A stretch of 64,000 nt of DNA, taken from Rufibacter sp. XAAS-G3-1 (lineage in GTDB: Bacteria > Bacteroidota > Bacteroidia > Cytophagales > Hymenobacteraceae). The DNA lies in assembly GCF_013623775.1 (NCBI RefSeq), contig NZ_JABFAM010000012.1:62001-126000 (forward strand), given 5' to 3'. This document shows, piece by piece, positions 60,038 through 64,000 of this stretch (position 1 is its first letter; each line of letters opens with the position of its first letter). The position numbers and the translations under genes are program-made. Below the pieces are notes generated by a model that saw only the letters and a list, made by a program, of their open reading frames with translations, was not told the DNA's origin and did not search any database.

Positions 60038-60877
60038 TTGGAGCAAAGCAACCCTACCGTAAAGCCTGCATTTGACGTTTGTGTACTCCTGCCGTGTTAT
60101 AACAACCAGGCAGGGTTAAGAACGTCTGTGGAGAGCGTCTCTTATTACCCTGGCAAGCTTTCCATGGTGATAGTAGATGATGGCAGTAAGTCACCTGTCA
60201 AGGTAGAGGCGCTGGTGGGGGCAGGTGGGTTTCCTTTTTCCGTTTATGTGGTGCGTTTGGAAAAGAACAGCGGAATCACGGAGGCCCTGAATACCGGCTT
60301 GCGATGGATAGAGGCTAACCTGACGGTGCGCTACATTGCCAGGCTAGACGCCGGTGATGTTTGCAAAGAAGATCGGTTTTACCGGCAAGTGGAATTCCTG
60401 GAGCAAAACCCGCAGGTGGGTTTGCTAGGGAGTTGGTGTGTTTTCCAAAACCCTTCCACCGGTTTTCACTACACGTATACCACCCCCACGCAGCATGGGG
60501 CCATTTTGTCTGAAATGCACTCCAGAAATGTATTCATCCACCCAACCGTCATGTTCAGGACGGAACTGGTTCCGTTGGTTGGGCTGTATCCCACAGATTT
60601 TCCTCATGTAGAGGATTATGCCCTCTTTTTTAAAATGCTGCACCAAACCAAAGGGGCTATTCTGGACAAAACCTTAGTCACCTGCGAAATCAACTCAAAA
60701 GGCATTTCCATCTCTAACCGGAAAGCCCAGTTAAAGGGAAGGCAACGGGTGATTTCTGAGTTCGGGGTTAATGCGTTTCAAAAATTGGTGGGCAAGAGTA
60801 AAGTGTATCTGCTCAGGCTATTGCCTTACCAGGTAATACTGCTCATTAAAAATAAGCTGAGTTCAGGAAAAGTGTAA
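60038..60877 (+). CDS. Family 2 glycosyltransferase
   Basis: 279-residue cytoplasmic GT-A fold enzyme that likely adds a sugar in surface-polysaccharide assembly. It shows VCVLLPCYNNQAGLRTSVESV at the N-terminus, the nucleotide-binding VIVDDGSKSP (about 48-57), the metal site region RLDAGDVCKEDRF (DxxD in place of the usual DxD) and an FPHVEDYALFFKM block with the probable catalytic base. The first usable start is a TTG at 60038; no ATG lies early in the frame. It opens a group of glycosyltransferase genes on the plus strand. Donor and acceptor are unknown. Confidence 0.87.
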   Translation: MEQSNPTVKPAFDVCVLLPCYNNQAGLRTSVESVSYYPGKLSMVIVDDGSKSPVKVEALVGAGGFPFSVYVVRLEKNSGITEALNTGLRWIEANLTVRYIARLDAGDVCKEDRFYRQVEFLEQNPQVGLLGSWCVFQNPSTGFHYTYTTPTQHGAILSEMHSRNVFIHPTVMFRTELVPLVGLYPTDFPHVEDYALFFKMLHQTKGAILDKTLVTCEINSKGISISNRKAQLKGRQRVISEFGVNAFQKLVGKSKVYLLRLLPYQVILLIKNKLSSGKV

Positions 60878-61199
60878 CTATGGTTTTTCCATGCCTTTGG
60901 CCCAGACTTTTGGACTGATCTGAGAGGCTTATCTAATGAATGGAGTTCAGGATTGAGTAATGACCGTAAAATATTATATTTTATTTCTATAGCAGGGTGC
61001 GTTGTTTGGAAATGTCATTAATGAAATAAAATGATGTTTTTAATATCTCTGAGTAGGGGTTAAGGGGTACCTATCGGTCTATAAAAAGATAAATAGTCTT
61101 AATACGATTCTGTGAATACTCACAATAGAAATTTAGTTATCTTTGAAACAGGAACTCTTGTAGTTTAGACAGTTGCTTTAGTGCTGTATCCCCCGGGTA
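60878..61199. other. AT-rich spacer inside the glycan locus
   Basis: No gene. TATCTTTG at 61138-61145 is an exact -7 element about 55 nt before the next start codon, so the second glycosyltransferase probably has its own promoter; no exact TTG partner was found. Confidence 0.5.
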
Positions 61200-62324
61200 A
61201 TGAAGATAGTACACGTAATAGAACCTTTTGCCTCAGGAGTCGCCGTTTTTGTGAAGTCTCTTACGGAAACGATGCCAGGTGACCTCCATATTGTCATTCA
61301 TGGCGAACGGAAGCAGGTAATGTCTGCCAAAGAAGTTAAAAAAACTTTTCCAAGGCAGAACGTCCGCTTCATCAGATGGAAGTCCGCGCAACGGTCTATT
61401 AATCCTTTTAAAGACTTTCTGGCCCTGAGCGAACTACAGAGCATTCTCAAGCGACTTCACAAAAGAGGCTTTGTAGATGCCGTTCACCTGCACTCCTCTA
61501 AAAGCGGCCTTTTAGGTAGAATTGCCTGTAAATTGGCCGGAATCAAGAATGTGGTCTATACTCCCAACGGAGCCCCTTTCCTTTCGGCCGGTAACCCCAT
61601 CGTGAGCTTTCTCTTCAAACAGATAGAAAAGTTCGGGAACGGAATGGGAGGACAGGTGGTATGCTGCTCTGCCTCAGAGTTAGCCGAATACCAGAAAATA
61701 GGCATCAAGGCCACCTATATCAATAACGGCGTTTCCTTGAAGGAAACAGCACTAGCCAGTGTTCCCGTTGCCAAAAGCGAGAAGTTTCAGGTCATTACTA
61801 CCGGCAGAATTGAGGAGCAGAAAAATCCATTTCTGTTCAATGCCATTGCCCTCTTTTTTGAAGACTTTGACCAAATAGAATTCATCTGGGCCGGTGACGG
61901 TAAAGAAAGAGCGGCCTTAACTGCTAAAAATATAATTGTTAGTGGCTGGCAAGACCCTCAGACCGTGAAAGAAATGGTAGCCCAAGCAGATGTGTTTATT
62001 TCTACCTCTTTGTTTGAAGGACTCTCCTTTAGTGTTTTAGAGGCTTTGGCCCTGAAGAAACCTGTGCTTTTGAGTGATTGCGTAGGAAACTCAGATGTTA
62101 TCAAAACCGGATTGAACGGTGACGTTTTCAAAAATGAGACGGAAGCCATTGTTAAAATCCTGCACTATTTCAATAACCAGGAAATGCTGGAGGTAATGGG
62201 AGATTATTCCTTTGACATCTGCAGCGCTAACTTTGATGTTGACCTGAACTTTAAAAATTACAAGGCCGCTTACCAGGGTAGTGAAAAGAAGATAGAACGT
62301 GTTCTTTTAGCGTCTGCTGTATAA
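61200..62324 (+). CDS. Family 4 glycosyltransferase (GT-B)
   Basis: 374-residue retaining glycosyltransferase. The N-terminal domain begins KIVHVIEPFASGVAVFVKSL with VHLHSSKSGLLGRIA, as in capsular and O-antigen rhamnosyl/fucosyl-type GT4 enzymes. The C-terminal domain has TTGRIEEQKNPFLF and the donor-site motif FEGLSFSVLEALALKKPVL, where the two Glu residues of the EX7E motif lie. It follows the GT2 gene after 322 nt and precedes a small coiled-coil gene by 33 nt. Linkage is unknown. Confidence 0.9.
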   Translation: MKIVHVIEPFASGVAVFVKSLTETMPGDLHIVIHGERKQVMSAKEVKKTFPRQNVRFIRWKSAQRSINPFKDFLALSELQSILKRLHKRGFVDAVHLHSSKSGLLGRIACKLAGIKNVVYTPNGAPFLSAGNPIVSFLFKQIEKFGNGMGGQVVCCSASELAEYQKIGIKATYINNGVSLKETALASVPVAKSEKFQVITTGRIEEQKNPFLFNAIALFFEDFDQIEFIWAGDGKERAALTAKNIIVSGWQDPQTVKEMVAQADVFISTSLFEGLSFSVLEALALKKPVLLSDCVGNSDVIKTGLNGDVFKNETEAIVKILHYFNNQEMLEVMGDYSFDICSANFDVDLNFKNYKAAYQGSEKKIERVLLASAV

Positions 62325-62357
62325 GTCAATCTACTATCTTCCTTAAAGAAAGAAGCC

Positions 62358-62723
62358 ATGAGAAATACATTATTACTCCACGATTTCACCTCCAAGCCCG
62401 ACCATTTAGAAGATATAAATGAATCTCTAAAGAAGATTCAGTACCACTTGTTGGACGAATTGGCTTTAAAACAGGAACTCATCCTCGCCAAAGAGGCAGA
62501 AATCCTCCACCTAAAAGCTGAATTACTGCAAAAGGACGAAAAGATTGAAAGCTTGAATAAGAAAGTTGCTGAAGTTGAAAGGAATAACGAGGGGAATAAG
62601 CAGCTTAATAAAAAGTTGATTAACGAAGTTGTCAGGAAACAGCAGGATATTGAGTGGTATAAGCGGACGTATGAGAAAAGAAGCTTACTTGGGACAATAA
62701 AAGAAAAGATTTTTGGCAAATAG
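62358..62723 (+). CDS. Small coiled-coil protein with WY-TYE-RSL tail
   Basis: 121-residue hypothetical protein. Residues about 15-95 form a continuous charged coiled coil (LALKQELILAKEAEILHLKA and further heptads). The last 22 residues read WYKRTYEKRSLLGTIKEKIF, nearly the same as the end of the next gene's product, WYKSTYENRSLFGVIKEKLL. The shared tail suggests a docking or oligomerisation module used by proteins of this locus. No catalytic domain. It lies 33 nt after the GT4 gene and is probably in the same transcript. Confidence 0.7.
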   Translation: MRNTLLLHDFTSKPDHLEDINESLKKIQYHLLDELALKQELILAKEAEILHLKAELLQKDEKIESLNKKVAEVERNNEGNKQLNKKLINEVVRKQQDIEWYKRTYEKRSLLGTIKEKIFGK

Positions 62724-62734
62724 CTTTAGGTGAA

Positions 62735-63559
62735 ATGATTCCAAAAAAAATTTCATTATTGTTGGTTTGGGGAACAAGAATTACCTGAAGAGTATGAGAG
62801 AAATATCAAAGGATGGGCTCTCTTACATCCTGATTGGGAGATAAGAGGATGGAATGGAAGTAATTTTGAATTTGATAATGAATTTCTATTAGTTGCTGTT
62901 AAGAATATAGATTGGGTAAATGTTTGGAATTATGCAAGATTGAAATTACTGCATGATTATGGGGCATTTATATGAGTGTTGAAGTGAAGCTTGTTCAACC
63001 ACTAGATAATCTTACTCAATATGAATGTTTTTCAGGTTTTGAAAGAGGGAAAATAGAGTTGTTTTTTGTTCGTAATACAATAGTTGGGAGTGTTCCTGAA
63101 CATGATTTTCTTAAACAGAGTTTAGGTAGGTTTACATTGCCTTTTAACGGGAACGAGAAAGCGAACATTTCAGCACCGGTTCTTGAGTTAACCAATCCCT
63201 TACAAGAAGAGGCCAATAAGCAAGCAGTAAATATCAAGATTTTGAATGATAAGATTGATGTTGAGCTAAGCAGATCTAAGAGCTTAGTAAGCAGATCTAA
63301 GAGCTTAGAAGATAGCAATAGGTTTTTGAAAAGTATGGTTGAGGACTTAAGCCAAAGGCTTATTGAAAAAGAAAGCAGACTAGAAGCTATGGATAAAATG
63401 CTCGGCTTAAGAAATGAACAATTTATGCTAAGTGATAGTGAAACTCTTTATTTGAAACAAAAGATAGAAGAGCAAGAACTATCTTTGAAGTGGTACAAGA
63501 GTACTTATGAAAATAGAAGCCTGTTTGGAGTTATAAAAGAAAAACTATTAAAAAAATAA
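62735..63559 (+). pseudogene. Glycosyltransferase of the DXD sugar-binding family with coiled-coil tail, two frameshifts
   Basis: From the ATG at 62735, MIPKK is followed by a frame change in the run of eight A (62743-62750); one A fewer restores FHYCWFG, the family start. The second frame continues through LPEEYERNIKGWALLHPDWEI and YARLKLLHDYG and needs one more G at 62961-62964 to continue as GIYMSVEVKLVQPLDNL. Restored length is 274 residues: a GT domain (about 1-140, similar to capsular polysaccharide synthesis enzymes with the Gly_transf_sug domain, the usual DxD reading S-V-E here), then a coiled coil and the WY-TYE-RSL tail. The frame from ATG 62972 (195 residues) could be translated alone through an ATGA overlap. 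Sequencing error, phase variation and true decay are all possible. Confidence 0.8.
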
Positions 63560-63575
63560 AACTGTATCTTTTTTG

Positions 63576-64000
63576 ATGGAATATTGGATCCTAACAACAG
63601 AGTACCCTCCTTTTCATGGTGGTGGAATTAGTACTTATAATTATCATACTGCTCTAATGTTGTCCAGCAAAGGAGTAAATGTGAAGGTTTTCGTTTCAGA
63701 TAACTCGCTTTCAAGCCATCGCTTACAGGAGGAGAAGCATGGAAATTTAACAATTGTACGGTTTAAGCCAGCTGGTAAATATTATTATGAATTCTTAGGC
63801 TATCATGCTGCTCTGAGTTATCATTTTTCTGAAATAATAATACAATATGCCCGTGAAGTTATAATCCCCTCTTTTATAGAAGTGCAGGACTATCAAGGAA
63901 TTGGTTATTATCTACTGCAAAGAAAAAAAATTGGAGAAGAAATAATTAAGAATGTGCCTATTATATTAACGCTGCATTCTCCCTCATACTTTTATCATGA
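63576..64000 (+). CDS. Glycosyltransferase family 4-type, N-terminal part (runs off the right edge)
   Basis: 141 codons are visible from ATG 63576. The start WILTTEYPPFHGGGISTYNYHTALML is typical of GT4 enzymes, with a glycine-rich loop after the first strand, followed by VKVFVSDN and a segment ending ILTLHSPSYFYH, the usual position of the acceptor-side histidine. The donor domain lies outside the window. It starts 16 nt after the previous gene in the same AT-rich glycan locus. Confidence 0.8.
   Translation, partial: MEYWILTTEYPPFHGGGISTYNYHTALMLSSKGVNVKVFVSDNSLSSHRLQEEKHGNLTIVRFKPAGKYYYEFLGYHAALSYHFSEIIIQYAREVIIPSFIEVQDYQGIGYYLLQRKKIGEEIIKNVPIILTLHSPSYFYH

Noticed and set aside
1-64000. 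tRNA, rRNA or riboswitch genes
   Set aside because: No cloverleaf, rRNA stretch or known riboswitch core was recognised by eye; a covariance-model scan was not possible here.

Overview
The window reads as a chromosomal segment of a member of the Bacteroidota, most likely order Cytophagales and family Hymenobacteraceae (Rufibacter/Pontibacter-like; the genus is inference). The evidence is the Bacteroidota-type division and cell-wall (dcw) gene order, a three-subunit b-type succinate dehydrogenase, secreted proteins with type IX secretion (T9SS) sorting tails of both types A and B, a TonB receptor with a carboxypeptidase-like N-terminal domain, and Bacteroidota promoters of the form TTG-N19/20-TAnnTTTG. 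No tRNA, rRNA, CRISPR array, prophage or complete insertion sequence was seen.

Layout. 1-2373 (minus): the N-terminal part of a TonB-dependent receptor and a small cysteine-rich exported partner. 2374-2702: a divergent spacer with six DnaA-box-like sites, three GTGG repeats typical of MraZ boxes and a good promoter; it is a candidate replication origin or DnaA-responsive promoter. 2703-18532 (plus): the compact dcw operon mraZ-rsmH-ftsL-ftsI-murE-mraY-murD-ftsW-murG-murC-ftsQ-ftsA-ftsZ. It makes lipid II precursors (MurE, MraY, MurD, MurG, MurC; murF and ddl are not here) and the septal machine (FtsL, FtsI, FtsW, FtsQ, FtsA, FtsZ). It is interrupted between mraY and murD by a frameshifted four-helix-bundle gene flanked by inverted repeats.

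19412-23624 (minus): an FMN reductase and the sdhCAB operon. 23971-34610: a large T9SS type B protein, fabD, a nucleotide-sugar 4,6-dehydratase, folK with an overlapping alpha/beta hydrolase, a polyprenyl diphosphate synthase, and an AT-rich DUF262-HNH nuclease-like gene that looks acquired. 34744-42016: a TlpA-like lipoprotein, aconitase and a subtilisin-like T9SS type A protease. 42808-49028: two single-domain response regulators and a five-PAS histidine kinase, with small stress-type and TM2 genes between them. 49271-59760: a Pmp3-tailed lipoprotein, two small tandem paralogue-like genes, an M16 peptidase, a metzincin-type zinc protease, a luciferase-like monooxygenase and an MpaB-family protein. 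60038-64000: the start of a surface-glycan locus of glycosyltransferases and coiled-coil proteins that becomes AT-rich, with one glycosyltransferase broken by two homopolymer indels; the last gene runs off the window.

The most distinctive feature outside the genes is the repeat content of the spacers. A 36-nt imperfect palindrome occurs about 24 times between 18.5 and 60 kb, almost always exactly 36 nt and nearly always between genes. A ~215-230-bp element with a 96-nt palindromic core occurs three times, each time between convergent genes. A second composite element and a family of small inverted-repeat elements are also present. None of these lies inside the dcw operon. They look like non-autonomous mobile or structural elements whose driving enzyme, if any, is outside the window.
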